A DNA stretch of 60,251 bases from Flavobacteriales bacterium (lineage in GTDB: Bacteria > Bacteroidota > Bacteroidia > Flavobacteriales_D > Sanyastnellaceae), in the NCBI GenBank assembly GCA_947488195.1, contig CANKYR010000003.1, positions 1 through 60,251 of the forward strand. The letters are read 5' to 3'. Every line of letters starts with the position of its first letter. Within the stretch, counting starts at the first letter, position 1. The position numbers and the translations under genes are program-made. Below are positions 19,406 to 27,760 of this stretch, piece after piece. Under the pieces are notes generated by a model. That model was not told where the DNA came from and ran no database searches. It saw nothing but the letters and a program-made list of their open reading frames with translations.

Positions 19406-20602
19406 ATGAATGCATTCGTAGTTGGTGGTGTTCGCACCGCAATAGGAAGTTTTGGCGGAACGCTTGGTCCGGTGAGAGCCGATGATTTAGCAGCAGTTGC
19501 TTTGTCTGAACTCATGAAGAAATTTCCGAACCTTGATCCGGCAGTAATCTCTGACGTGTTCATGGGATGCGCGAATCAGGCAGGTGAAGACAATCGCAAC
19601 GTAGCTCGTATGGCTGTGTTGTTGGCCGGACTTCCGCATACTGTTCCAGCTGAAACCTTGAATCGTTTGTGTGCTTCAGGTATGAGTGCTGTTGCTACTG
19701 CGGCTCGTGCTGCACATGCGAACGAAGGCGATGTGTTTATAGCAGGTGGGGTAGAGCACATGACTCGCGGTCCGTGGGTGATTTCGAAAACCAGTTCGGC
19801 TTTTGGAAGAGATGCGCAGATGTTCGATTCTTCTTTCGGATGGCGTTTTGTGAATCCGAAAATGAAGGAGATGTATGGTGTAGATGCCATGGGTGAAACT
19901 GCAGAGAATCTGGCAGAGATGTTCAATATTTCTCGTGACGATCAAGATGCTTTCGCTTTGTGGTCGCAACAGAAAGCAGCGGCTTCCATTCATTTGTTGA
20001 AGGAAGAAATTGTTGCGGTGAACATTCCAACAAAAAAAGGAGATCCAATAATTTTCAGTACAGATGAATTTGCGAAAGCAGGAACTACCTTGGAAGGTCT
20101 TGCGAAATTGCGCGCTTCATTTAGAAGCGGAGGAACTGTTACCGCAGGAAATGCATCTGGATTAAACGACGGTGCTGCGGCATTGTTGATGGCGAGTGAA
20201 AATGGTTTACAAACGCATGGACTTACGCCATTGACGCGTGTGGTTTCTTCCGCAGTAAGCGGAGTAGAGCCTCGCATTATGGGCATTGGTCCGGTTGAAG
20301 CATCGAAGTTGGCGTTGAAGCGCGCGGGATTGACGCTCGATCAAATGGATATTTTAGAATTGAATGAAGCCTTTGCGGCGCAGGTTTTGGCTTGTACTCG
20401 TCAGCTTGGATTGGAAGACAACGACGCGCGAATCAATCCGCAAGGAGGTGCTATCGCATTGGGTCATCCACTTGGAATGAGCGGAACACGTTTGGTTCAA
20501 ACGGCCTCTATGCAATTGGCTCGTAGTAATAAGAAATACGCCTTGTGCACCATGTGCATTGGCGTAGGGCAGGGGTATGCAGTGGTTTTAGAACGCGTTT
20601 AA
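19406..20602 (+). CDS. PaaJ/PcaF-type 3-oxoadipyl-CoA thiolase
   Basis: 398 residues from the ATG at 19406 (MNAFVVGGVRTAIGSFGG); an in-frame TTG at 19337 would add an implausible extension. Catalytic cysteine in LNRLCASGMSAV, histidine in ALGHPLGMSGTRL, and C-terminal cysteine in CTMCIGVGQG. The sequence fits acyl-CoA thiolases that cleave 3-oxoadipyl-CoA or related beta-oxidation products. The following gene is paaY-like (2-base gap), which points to phenylacetate breakdown, where PaaJ performs the thiolytic steps. No other paa genes are in the window. A -7 box with one mismatch (CATCTTTG, 19380-19387) precedes the start. Confidence 0.82.
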   Translation: MNAFVVGGVRTAIGSFGGTLGPVRADDLAAVALSELMKKFPNLDPAVISDVFMGCANQAGEDNRNVARMAVLLAGLPHTVPAETLNRLCASGMSAVATAARAAHANEGDVFIAGGVEHMTRGPWVISKTSSAFGRDAQMFDSSFGWRFVNPKMKEMYGVDAMGETAENLAEMFNISRDDQDAFALWSQQKAAASIHLLKEEIVAVNIPTKKGDPIIFSTDEFAKAGTTLEGLAKLRASFRSGGTVTAGNASGLNDGAAALLMASENGLQTHGLTPLTRVVSSAVSGVEPRIMGIGPVEASKLALKRAGLTLDQMDILELNEAFAAQVLACTRQLGLEDNDARINPQGGAIALGHPLGMSGTRLVQTASMQLARSNKKYALCTMCIGVGQGYAVVLERV

Positions 20603-20604
20603 TT

Positions 20605-21207
20605 ATGGCGAATATTTTTGAATTCAACGGATACATTCCAGTCATTCACGAATCGGCTTTCATTCATCCGAATGCAACCGTGACGGGAAATGTGATCATA
20701 GGAAAGAACGTCTACATTGGTCCGGGCGCGGTCATTCGCGGAGACTGGGGACAAATCATAATTTCAGACGGATGCAATGTTCAAGAGAATTGCACCATTC
20801 ATATGTTTCCTGGAACCACAGTTGTCTTGGGTGAAAACGCGCACATTGGTCATGGAGCTATTGTGCACGGCGCCCAGATAGGTGCGAATACGTTGGTGGG
20901 AATGAATGCGGTGTTAATGGACGATGTAATTGTGGAAGAAGAATGCATCATTGGCGCGTTGTGTTTTGTGTCTGCGAAAACTGTTGTTGAAAGAAGAAGT
21001 GTGATGGTTGGAAATCCGGCCAAGAAGGTGAAGGAAGTGAGCGATCAGATGCTCGAATGGAAAACGGAAGGAACAGGCTGGTATCAGCGTTTGCCGGAAG
21101 AATGTAGAAATACCTTGCGCGCTGTTGAACCGCTTCGTGAAATTCCAGCGGATCGAAAGGTTCAAGACACGAAGGGCTATAATGCCTGGCACGAGCGCAA
21201 GTCATGA
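20605..21207 (+). CDS. paaY: PaaY-like hexapeptide-repeat protein (gamma-carbonic anhydrase fold)
   Basis: 200 residues. Left-handed beta-helix built of hexapeptide repeats (residues about 15-140: HPNATVTGNVIIGKNVYIG, VIRGDWGQIII). The metal histidines are visible in IHMFPG, AHIGHGAIVHG. The C-terminal helical extension (QMLEWKTEGTGWYQRLPEEC) is of the PaaY type. PaaY acts as a thioesterase that rescues CoA trapped in dead-end products of the phenylacetate pathway. Adjacent to the paaJ-like thiolase and overlapping trmN6 by four bases (ATGA). The ATG at 20605 follows the thiolase stop by two bases. Confidence 0.82.
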   Translation: MANIFEFNGYIPVIHESAFIHPNATVTGNVIIGKNVYIGPGAVIRGDWGQIIISDGCNVQENCTIHMFPGTTVVLGENAHIGHGAIVHGAQIGANTLVGMNAVLMDDVIVEEECIIGALCFVSAKTVVERRSVMVGNPAKKVKEVSDQMLEWKTEGTGWYQRLPEECRNTLRAVEPLREIPADRKVQDTKGYNAWHERKS

Positions 21208-21881
21208 GTTTTCAGTTCAAGGAATTTTCTGTATCGCATGAAACTTCTTCCATGAAAGTGGGAACCGATGCGGTGTTGTTGGGTGCATTCATTCAAACAG
21301 AAAAACAAGAGAAAATTTTAGAAGTAGGAACGGGGTGTGGCGTTGTAGCGCTCATGCTCGCGCAAAAGGGAAATCGCGTTTTAGCCATTGACATTCATGC
21401 GCCATCGGTTGAAGAAGCGCAGCAGAATTTCAGCAACTCGGTTTTCGAACCTTTGTTGATTGCTGACGAGATTGATTTTTTCAAACTTCAGTCACCTGTG
21501 AAATTCGATCGCATAGTTTCGAATCCTCCCTTTTTTCAAAACAGTTTACAAGCCCCCGATGAAGCGCGCAATGCTGCGCGTCATGCCGTAAACGACTGGG
21601 TGAAACGCTTTTGGGAACGCGCACACAAGCTAACCGGAAGGGTGAACGTCATTATTCCCGTTGAAGTCTTCGACGAATGGAAACGCGAAAGTGAATTATC
21701 GAATTTTTTCTTAGTGAAGAAATGCACCATCTATTCTCGAGCCGATAAACCAGCCATTCGATTCATTCTGGAGTTTTATCGAATTGAAATACCGCTGCAA
21801 GAAACCTCTCTTGTTCTTATGAATGAAGATGGGACGCGGACTTCTGAATACTCTGATTTTGCCAAAGAGTTTTATCTTTGA
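21204..21881 (+). CDS. trmN6: tRNA1(Val) (adenine-37-N6)-methyltransferase
   Basis: 225 residues. Class I SAM methyltransferase: FSVSHETSSMKVGTDAVLLGAF at the N-terminus, SAM motif ILEVGTGCGVVALMLAQ, the acidic ligand in VLAIDIHAPSV, and the N6-adenine catalytic motif IVSNPPFF. This combination is characteristic of YfiC/TrmN6, which methylates A37 of tRNA1-Val. It is the third gene of the rightward paaJ-paaY-trmN6 run. Its TGA stop (21879-21881) lies inside the first unit of a 14-bp tandem repeat, so the repeat array begins exactly at the gene end. Confidence 0.9.
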   Translation: MSFQFKEFSVSHETSSMKVGTDAVLLGAFIQTEKQEKILEVGTGCGVVALMLAQKGNRVLAIDIHAPSVEEAQQNFSNSVFEPLLIADEIDFFKLQSPVKFDRIVSNPPFFQNSLQAPDEARNAARHAVNDWVKRFWERAHKLTGRVNVIIPVEVFDEWKRESELSNFFLVKKCTIYSRADKPAIRFILEFYRIEIPLQETSLVLMNEDGTRTSEYSDFAKEFYL

Positions 21882-22016
21882 ACTTCGTTGTTTGAACTTC
21901 GTTGTTTGAACTTCGTTGTTTGAACTTCGTTGTTTGAACTTCGTTGTTTGAACTTCGTTGTTTGAACTTCGTTGTTTGAACTTCGTTGTTTGAACGATGT
22001 TGTTTGAACTTCGTTT
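21877..22016. repeat. Ten-unit 14-bp tandem repeat starting in the trmN6 stop codon
   Basis: Unit TTTGAACTTCGTTG, starts at 21877, 21891, 21905, 21919, 21933, 21947, 21961, 21975, 21989 and 22003. Units 1-8 are identical. Unit 9 reads TTTGAACGATGTTG and unit 10 ends in TTT. Each unit contains the mini-hairpin AAC-TTC-GTT (AAC-GAA-GTT on the minus strand). In unit 9 the loop changed to GAT while the arms stayed intact. Confidence 0.98.
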
Positions 22017-22022
22017 TCTTTT

Positions 22023-22089
22023 ACCGAAGGTTTGATCGCAACGCGATTGATCTGAAAGATTGATTCGAAGAATTGATCACCGAAGGTGA
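22023..22089. repeat. Array of triloop mini-hairpins with TTGAT spacers
   Basis: Five consecutive hairpins: ACC-GAA-GGT (22023-22031), ATCGC-AAC-GCGAT (22035-22047), ATCT-GAA-AGAT (22050-22060), ATTC-GAA-GAAT (22063-22073), TCACC-GAA-GGTGA (22077-22089). TTGAT recurs at 22032, 22047, 22060 and 22073. It fills the rest of the gap between trmN6 and the convergent SirB1-like gene. Confidence 0.9.
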
Positions 22090-22092
22090 GTG

Positions 22093-22974
22093 TTATTCCT
22101 CAATTTCCAACAAAACACTCAACAACACCTGCAACTCCCTAACCTTATCGGCATTGTTCTGTGAGATGTAATGATGACTAAGCGCATTAATATTGCGAGT
22201 AACAACATCGGAGCTTGAACATGGATCGAAGAAACGCTGATCCAAAGGTAAATGCTGACTGGTAATAAACTGCTCAATCTCTTCGCGGTCTAGGATGGAG
22301 CCGCCTGCAGCTGGATTGATATAAAACAAAATTTCTTCCGTGTCGGTTTCGCCTTCAGGTAACAACCACTCGGGCATTTGTTCAACATAACACAACAAGA
22401 AATGCCCCGGTAAATTCACACCGTAAATAGGCAAGTCTAAACTGCGAGCCAACAACAAATACAGTGTGCCAATGCTTAACGATGTTCCCGTCTTCGTATT
22501 CAACACATCGAACAACGAATGCGGAGCATTCTGAATTTCGCCAGAGACACTCGTGTATCCGCAAAGCTTGAAGATAATATGATTCAAAACGTTAACCGTT
22601 TCTAACGCGGTTAAGCGTTCGTTCAATTCCAACCAAATATCCTGACGCAATCTCGAGAACAAATACGTAATCTCTTCACTCGGAACGTTACGCTGATAGT
22701 ACTTATTCAAGATTAACATTCCCTCCAACAAATCCTGCTCGCCCAACTGCCAATCTTTAATCGCGGTGTAAGTTGTCTTGTACTGAATGTTCGCAATGAT
22801 TTCCGATAAACGCTGAAGCGCAAGCTGATCGACACTTCCAATAATGAAATGATCTTCTAACGTATGCAACACAGCTTCGCCCTTCTCAGTAATGGCTTCG
22901 CGAACCGTATCGAAGACTACTTCGTCCGGATCATCGAGCAATTTTATCAAAGCGTGAATATCAGATTGACTCAT
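22093..22974 (-). CDS. SirB1/transglutaminase-like family protein
   Basis: 293 residues, cytosolic. N-terminal alpha-helical part (about 1-90) with HEAT-like character (LIKLLDDPDEVVFDTVREAITEKG), then the SirB1-type transglutaminase-like domain: LNHIIFKLCGYTS, SLFDVLNTKTGTSLSIGTLYLLLARSL and VNLPGHFLLCYVE. The conserved GHFL histidine is present. Function is not known; homologues are annotated as SirB1 or transglutaminase-like. The gene converges on trmN6 with the repeat arrays between them. A -7 box is at 22998-23005. Confidence 0.82.
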   Translation of the reverse strand: MSQSDIHALIKLLDDPDEVVFDTVREAITEKGEAVLHTLEDHFIIGSVDQLALQRLSEIIANIQYKTTYTAIKDWQLGEQDLLEGMLILNKYYQRNVPSEEITYLFSRLRQDIWLELNERLTALETVNVLNHIIFKLCGYTSVSGEIQNAPHSLFDVLNTKTGTSLSIGTLYLLLARSLDLPIYGVNLPGHFLLCYVEQMPEWLLPEGETDTEEILFYINPAAGGSILDREEIEQFITSQHLPLDQRFFDPCSSSDVVTRNINALSHHYISQNNADKVRELQVLLSVLLEIEE

Positions 22975-22997
22975 GTTGGGTGTGTAATTAACAAGGC

Positions 22998-23005
22998 CAA
23001 ATCTA
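22998..23005 (-). promoter_or_regulatory. -7 box upstream of the SirB1-like gene
   Basis: CAAATCTA on the plus strand is TAGATTTG on the minus strand, an exact TAnnTTTG match 23 bases upstream of the ATG at 22974. Confidence 0.5.
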
Positions 23006-23143
23006 TTTTATGCTTTACACTTTTACACGGCCGTTTTCAGTCTTTATTCACACTGAATTTTTAGTAAGTGGAAAACAGACTGACAGCTTGTCTCTATTAT
23101 TCATGAATCTTCGTTTTGGAATAGCTGTTGTTAATTTGAACCC

Positions 23144-23827
23144 ATGATTTTATTACTAGACCGAACAAAACTTTTAGACGCACTCTTGTGGTCTTCCATT
23201 TTCGTACTTCTATTTGTCATTTCGTTTTACGGTTCACGGTACATAAATGTGTCACTGACAGACTTCGGCGTTGAACCGCGAACCCTGAAAGGTCTTCTTC
23301 ATATGCCAACTATGCTCTTCGTGCACGCTTCACCCGAACACTTGTGGAACAATGTCTTAGCTTTCTTCATTCTAACAACCACACTCTTTTTCTTCTATTA
23401 CGAAATTGCCATCCCGGTCTTCCTTGTCATGTGGGTGTTTTCTCCAATACTTCTATTTGTAATTGGAAGAGACAACGTGCACGTTGGAGCAAGCGTGCTC
23501 ATCTACGCCGAATTCGCTTTTCTTTTCTTTAGCGGAATATTTCGAAGAAACCTGAATACGAAGCGCATCTCCATGGCTGTCGGATTTGTCTACGGATACA
23601 CCGTTTGGTATATGTTTCCCATTGAACAGCAAGTATCGTGGGAAGGACACATTAGCGGATTCATATGCGGAATTATGCTAGCTTGGTATTTCCGGAAACA
23701 AGGTCCGCCAGAGCCGGTATACCAGCATGAAGTTGAGCCAGAGCTCAGCGATGAAGATCCGTTTTGGTTAGAAACAATTCAAGAAAAAGATGAAAAACCG
23801 ACCTTATCAGATTCGAATAGTGAATAA
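23144..23827 (+). CDS. Rhomboid-family intramembrane serine protease
   Basis: 227 residues with about six membrane segments. Rhomboid marks: HASPEHLWNN (loop/HxxxN region), the catalytic serine in VHVGASVLIYAEF, and the catalytic histidine in WEGHISGFICG in the last segment. Both catalytic residues are present, so it is probably an active inner-membrane protease. The C-terminal 35 residues are acidic and cytosolic (EPELSDEDPFWLE). Substrate unknown. It lies upstream of dnaN, 76 bases away, but dnaN has its own -7 box. Confidence 0.85.
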   Translation: MILLLDRTKLLDALLWSSIFVLLFVISFYGSRYINVSLTDFGVEPRTLKGLLHMPTMLFVHASPEHLWNNVLAFFILTTTLFFFYYEIAIPVFLVMWVFSPILLFVIGRDNVHVGASVLIYAEFAFLFFSGIFRRNLNTKRISMAVGFVYGYTVWYMFPIEQQVSWEGHISGFICGIMLAWYFRKQGPPEPVYQHEVEPELSDEDPFWLETIQEKDEKPTLSDSNSE

Positions 23828-23868
23828 GTTCATCTTCAACCCCTAATTTATTTCGAAACGGACTGCTT

Positions 23869-23876
23869 TATATTTG
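23869..23876 (+). promoter_or_regulatory. -7 box of dnaN promoter
   Basis: TATATTTG, exact TAnnTTTG match, 27 bases before the dnaN ATG. Confidence 0.6.
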
Positions 23877-23903
23877 TCGCGTAAACTAGATTAAAGACAA
23901 CAC

Positions 23904-25022
23904 ATGAAATTCATTGTCAACTCCCTCGGCCTTTTAAAACAATTACAATTGTTAAACGGCGTATTGAACTCGAACAATACCCTTCCAATCCTCGATAACT
24001 TCTTGTTCGAAATGAAACAAGACGAGCTTACGCTTTCCGCTTCAGACTTGGAAACAAGCATGAACACGCGCATGGCTATTCAATGCAAAGAGGAAGGAAT
24101 GATTGCAGTGCCAGCAAAACTATTATTAGATATTTTAAAGAGTCTTCCAGATCAACCATTGACTTTCGATGTAGATGGAAAAACTTTCGGAATTGAAATC
24201 ACAAGCGATAACGGTAAGTACAAACTAACCGGACAAAATGGCGACGAGTTTCCAAAGGCACCAGCAATGGGAGCTTCAAAAGCATTGTTAATTGGTGCAG
24301 ATGTGTTGAACAGAGCCATCTCTAAAACCATCTTCGCTGCAGGTAACGACGATATGCGTCCTATCATGTCAGGTGTGTTCTTCGAGATCGAGCCTGAAAG
24401 CGTTCGCTTCGTTGCAACAGATGCACACAAGTTAGTTCGCATGACGCGTTCTGACATTGGCGGAGAATCAGCAGCATTCATTGTTCCTCGCAAGCCATTG
24501 AACTTGTTGAAAGGTGCGCTTTCTTCTTTGAAGTCTGAAGTGAACATGCAATACACCGAGAACAACGCCATGTTCACGTTCGATAACGTAACATTGATGT
24601 GTCGTTTAATTGAAGGGAAATATCCAAATTACGAAGCGGTTATTCCAAAAGAGAATCCATTCAAATTAACCATCGATCGTTTAGATTTCTTGAATTCTAT
24701 CAAGCGTGTAAGCATCTTCGCGAACCGTTCTACGAATCAAGTGCGTTTGAAATTAACTGGAAGTGAAATTCAATTGTCTGCGGAAGATTTAGACTTCGCT
24801 AACGAAGCACACGAGCAATTGGCTTGTACATTCGTTGGAGACAACATGGAAATCGGATTCAACTCGCGCTTCTTGCAAGACATGTTGAATAACCTCGATG
24901 CGAATAACGTGCATGTTGAAATGAGCGCTCCAAATAGAGCCGGTATCATTACCGAAGTAGAGAAGTCGTTCGAAAACGAAGACATCTTAATGTTGGTTAT
25001 GCCAGTTATGTTAAACGGATAA
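23904..25022 (+). CDS. dnaN: DNA polymerase III beta subunit (sliding clamp)
   Basis: 372 residues, normal clamp length, made of three repeated clamp folds. Recognisable stretches: LNGVLNSNNTLPILDNFLF, LSASDLETSMNTRM, FAAGNDDMRPIMSGVFFEI, FVATDAHKLVRM, the region LIEGKYPNYEAVIP, and a C-terminus ending in MLVMPVMLNG. It encircles DNA and tethers the replicative polymerase. No dnaA or DnaA-box cluster is nearby, so this is not an origin-linked dnaN. An intrinsic terminator follows. Confidence 0.97.
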   Translation: MKFIVNSLGLLKQLQLLNGVLNSNNTLPILDNFLFEMKQDELTLSASDLETSMNTRMAIQCKEEGMIAVPAKLLLDILKSLPDQPLTFDVDGKTFGIEITSDNGKYKLTGQNGDEFPKAPAMGASKALLIGADVLNRAISKTIFAAGNDDMRPIMSGVFFEIEPESVRFVATDAHKLVRMTRSDIGGESAAFIVPRKPLNLLKGALSSLKSEVNMQYTENNAMFTFDNVTLMCRLIEGKYPNYEAVIPKENPFKLTIDRLDFLNSIKRVSIFANRSTNQVRLKLTGSEIQLSAEDLDFANEAHEQLACTFVGDNMEIGFNSRFLQDMLNNLDANNVHVEMSAPNRAGIITEVEKSFENEDILMLVMPVMLNG

Positions 25023-25045
25023 TTTCATTCAACTTTAAAAATATT

Positions 25046-25070
25046 CAAACGCCCGGTCATCGGGCGTTTG
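25046..25070 (+). terminator. Intrinsic terminator after dnaN
   Basis: CAAACGCCCG and CGGGCGTTTG form a 10-bp stem with loop GTCAT. The following TTGTCTCT is only moderately T-rich. Confidence 0.75.
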
Positions 25071-25105
25071 TTGTCTCTACATGTTTTTAATCTATCTTTA
25101 ATTCA

Positions 25106-25876
25106 ATGGTTACAAAAGAAGAAATAGTAAAAGACTGGCTTCCGCGATATACGGGAACACCACTTGAAGGATTTGGCGAGTACATTATACTCGTGAACTT
25201 CCATAAGTACCTCGATATTTTTTCGAAAGAAAATAACGCTCCGGTTATTGGTGAAGACAAGCCCATGCAAACCGTTACCGCGAATAACATTACCGTCATA
25301 AATTTCGGAATGGGAAGCGCCATGTGCGCCACCATCATGGATTTGCTTTCTGCCATTCATCCGAAAGCCGTTTTGTTTTTAGGTAAATGTGGCGGATTGA
25401 AAAAAACGCGCATAGGCGATCTTATTCTTCCTATTGCTGCCATTCGCGGAGAAGGAACCAGCAATGAATACATGCCTCCTGAGGTGCCGGCACTTCCTTC
25501 GTTCCGATTGCAAATGGCTGTTTCCGCGGCGATTCGCACACACGAATGCGACTACTGGACAGGCACTGTATATAGCACGAACAGAAGAGTTTGGGAGCAT
25601 GATGAGAAATTCAAACAGTATCTGACCGATATTAAATCGACCGCTATTGATATGGAAACAGCAACGCTCTTCACGGTAGGTTTCGCTAACAAGATTCCGC
25701 GCGGAGCATTGTTGTTGGTCTCTGACAATCCCATGGTTCCGGAAGGAGTGAAGACTTCTAAAAGCGATGAAAGCGTTACCGTGAATTACGTTGCGCTTCA
25801 ACTTTCAATAGGCATTCAAGCGTTGAATGAATTGCGCGATTCAGGAGACTCGGTGAAGCACATGCGCTTCGAATAA
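25106..25876 (+). CDS. amn: AMP nucleosidase, short form
   Basis: 256 residues. Nucleoside phosphorylase fold: VINFGMGSAMCATIMDLL, AVLFLGKCGGLKKTRIGDLILP, the MExxT-like substrate motif AIDMETATLFTVGFAN, and LLLVSDNPMVPEGVKTS. Hydrolyses AMP to adenine and ribose 5-phosphate. It lacks the long N-terminal regulatory domain of the E. coli enzyme, as do other Bacteroidota homologues. A 7/8 -7 box (TATCTTTA, 25093-25100) precedes the ATG at 25106. It is separated from the convergent TauE gene by two bases. Confidence 0.88.
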   Translation: MVTKEEIVKDWLPRYTGTPLEGFGEYIILVNFHKYLDIFSKENNAPVIGEDKPMQTVTANNITVINFGMGSAMCATIMDLLSAIHPKAVLFLGKCGGLKKTRIGDLILPIAAIRGEGTSNEYMPPEVPALPSFRLQMAVSAAIRTHECDYWTGTVYSTNRRVWEHDEKFKQYLTDIKSTAIDMETATLFTVGFANKIPRGALLLVSDNPMVPEGVKTSKSDESVTVNYVALQLSIGIQALNELRDSGDSVKHMRFE

Positions 25877-25878
25877 AG

Positions 25879-26652
25879 TTAGACCAATCCGGCAATCATG
25901 AGTGTTCCCATCACGAATAGGAACACCATAACTGTTTTTCGAATCCATTCGATACTGGTTTTCTTCAGGAATTTATTTCCAATCAATGCCCCGCTTATTC
26001 CACCCAACAGTGCTAGTACCATGGGTAAATATATTTCATGTTGAAGGAATAACTGGAAGGAAGCTGCGTAGGTAAAAATTCTCACAGCGTCTACAATGAA
26101 AGCCAAGGCTGCACGCGTCCCAATAAAGACTTGTTTGTCTTCGAAATGATTCATGAGGAACGCACTGCGAATAGCTCCCTGCTGTCCGCTTAATCCTCCA
26201 AAGAATCCACTGAAGACCCCGCCGAGCCAGAGTATACTAGGAACCTTGTTCACCCGCACCAAGGCATTCGAGTATTCCATTCCGGCAAGAAGAATAAGTA
26301 CTAAACCCATGACTACCCCAAGCAATGTGGTTTCGGTGTCAGTATGCCAAAATTGAAGATGTACAGGTTGCTGCAATTGCGCAAGATAATTCAGCGCTTC
26401 AGCGCCAAGAAATGCACCAACGGCTGAAGGAATTCCAAATTGAATGACAGTTTTCCAATGCGCATATCTTCCAACTAAAGTCAACTTGAAAACATTGTTC
26501 AAGAAGTGTACTATTGCCGTTGCGAACACTGCCGTTTGCAAATCGAAGAACAACGCCATCACCGGAAGAAGCAACGTTCCAAATCCGAATCCACTAAAGA
26601 AACTGAGTCCAGATCCCAATAGCGCAACAACTAAAATGAAGACGTATTCCAT
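25879..26652 (-). CDS. TauE/SafE-family membrane transporter
   Basis: 257 residues from the ATG at 26652 (MEYVFILVVALLGSGLSFFSG); a longer frame would run into the divergent meaB gene. About eight hydrophobic segments in two halves, with the family motifs SGFGFGTLLLPVMALFFD and IPSAVGAFLGAEALN, and GVFSGFFGGLSGQQGAIRSAF in the second half. The family exports sulfite, sulfoacetate or related organosulfur anions, but substrate cannot be read from sequence. The -7 box just upstream supports the start. Confidence 0.87.
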   Translation of the reverse strand: MEYVFILVVALLGSGLSFFSGFGFGTLLLPVMALFFDLQTAVFATAIVHFLNNVFKLTLVGRYAHWKTVIQFGIPSAVGAFLGAEALNYLAQLQQPVHLQFWHTDTETTLLGVVMGLVLILLAGMEYSNALVRVNKVPSILWLGGVFSGFFGGLSGQQGAIRSAFLMNHFEDKQVFIGTRAALAFIVDAVRIFTYAASFQLFLQHEIYLPMVLALLGGISGALIGNKFLKKTSIEWIRKTVMVFLFVMGTLMIAGLV

Positions 26653-26656
26653 TCCA

Positions 26657-26664
26657 CAAAAATA
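26657..26664 (-). promoter_or_regulatory. -7 box of TauE-family gene
   Basis: CAAAAATA on the plus strand, TATTTTTG on the minus strand, four bases upstream of the ATG at 26652. Lies in the 54-base divergent gap with meaB. Confidence 0.45.
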
Positions 26665-26706
26665 ATCTTCTTCGTCTGCTAATTTTTTCTTTTCTTTGAA
26701 GTGCTC

Positions 26707-27747
26707 ATGAATGCCAAGAACAACGCCCAACTTCAATATAAAAATAGACTGAAAGAACGTCAAGCTTCTTTTCAGTCAGATGAGTTGGTGAATGGCATTT
26801 TAGGGCACGACCGCTTGGCGTTGGCTTCGGCCTTAACGCTTTTAGAAAGCAACAGGGTAGAACATATGCAAGTTATGGACGAGGTCATTGAACGCATTCT
26901 TCCATACACAGGAAATTCACTTCGAATTGGAATTACCGGAGTTCCCGGAGTAGGAAAATCGACGTTTATTGAAGCGCTCGCTCGCGAAGTTTTTCAAAAT
27001 GAAGAAAATAAATTAGCCGTACTCTCTATAGACCCTTCGAGTCCCATTTCCAAAGGAAGCATTCTCGGAGACAAGACACGCATGAACGAATTGTCGTTGC
27101 ATCCGAATGCTTTTGTTCGTCCGTCACCTTCAAGCTCGCACCTCGGCGGTGTGAACAGAAGCACTCGTGAGAGTATCTTACTTTGTGAAGCTGCCGGATA
27201 CAACATTGTATTGGTTGAAACAGTAGGAGTTGGGCAGAGTGAAACTGCAGTGCATGCCATGACAGATTTCTTCTTGTTGCTCATGTTGGCTGGGGCTGGA
27301 GATCAGCTGCAAGGCATTAAGCGTGGTATTATGGAATTGACAGATGCGATGGTTATAACCAAAGCAGATTCCGGGAATGAACTGAAAGCTGAGCGAGCGA
27401 GAGGCGAGTACACTTCCGCCTTGCATTTATTTCCGCAACGCGAAAACAATTGGATGCCGCAAGTCTTTACAACGTCTTCATTGGAGGCGAAAGGAATTGA
27501 TGTGGTATGGAATGAAATTGAAAAGTTTCATCGTGTGAGTATTTCTAACGGGTGGATTGAAGAGAATCGAAAAAGACAATTGGTAAGTAGTTTTGAAGAA
27601 CAGATTCATCAGGTGTTGTTGCATCAGCTTCAAAGTAAGCCGCACTTCAAAGAGAAATATGAATCGACATTGAATCGAGTGATTTCGAAAGAATTGTCTG
27701 CGCACCGTGCCGCTGAAAGTTTTATTGCTTTGTTCTTCACGGCGTGA
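26707..27747 (+). CDS. meaB: Methylmalonyl-CoA mutase-associated GTPase MeaB
   Basis: 346 residues from the ATG at 26707 (a GTG lies six bases earlier). G3E-type P-loop GTPase: RIGITGVPGVGKSTFIEAL (Walker A), VLSIDPSSPISKGSILGDKTRM, NIVLVETVGVGQSE, and the base-recognition motif VITKAD. MeaB protects and reloads methylmalonyl-CoA mutase with adenosylcobalamin; the mutase genes are not in this window. C-terminal helices follow the GTPase core, as in known MeaB proteins. Confidence 0.93.
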   Translation: MNAKNNAQLQYKNRLKERQASFQSDELVNGILGHDRLALASALTLLESNRVEHMQVMDEVIERILPYTGNSLRIGITGVPGVGKSTFIEALAREVFQNEENKLAVLSIDPSSPISKGSILGDKTRMNELSLHPNAFVRPSPSSSHLGGVNRSTRESILLCEAAGYNIVLVETVGVGQSETAVHAMTDFFLLLMLAGAGDQLQGIKRGIMELTDAMVITKADSGNELKAERARGEYTSALHLFPQRENNWMPQVFTTSSLEAKGIDVVWNEIEKFHRVSISNGWIEENRKRQLVSSFEEQIHQVLLHQLQSKPHFKEKYESTLNRVISKELSAHRAAESFIALFFTA

Positions 27748-27760
27748 TTAATTTAGCCGC

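Noticed and set aside
12776-20602. The two thiolase genes as a recent duplication
   Set aside because: They belong to different subgroups (AtoB-like and PaaJ-like) and differ throughout, so they are old paralogues.
21877-22016. CRISPR array
   Set aside because: Units are only 14 bases and directly tandem, with no unique spacers and no cas genes.
23869-25070. Replication origin near dnaN
   Set aside because: No dnaA gene and no cluster of DnaA boxes or AT-rich repeat was seen; dnaN is away from the origin in many Bacteroidota.
26653-26763. Longer start for the TauE-family gene
   Set aside because: It would overlap the divergent meaB gene and put a highly charged stretch before the first membrane helix; the ATG at 26652 has a -7 box next to it.
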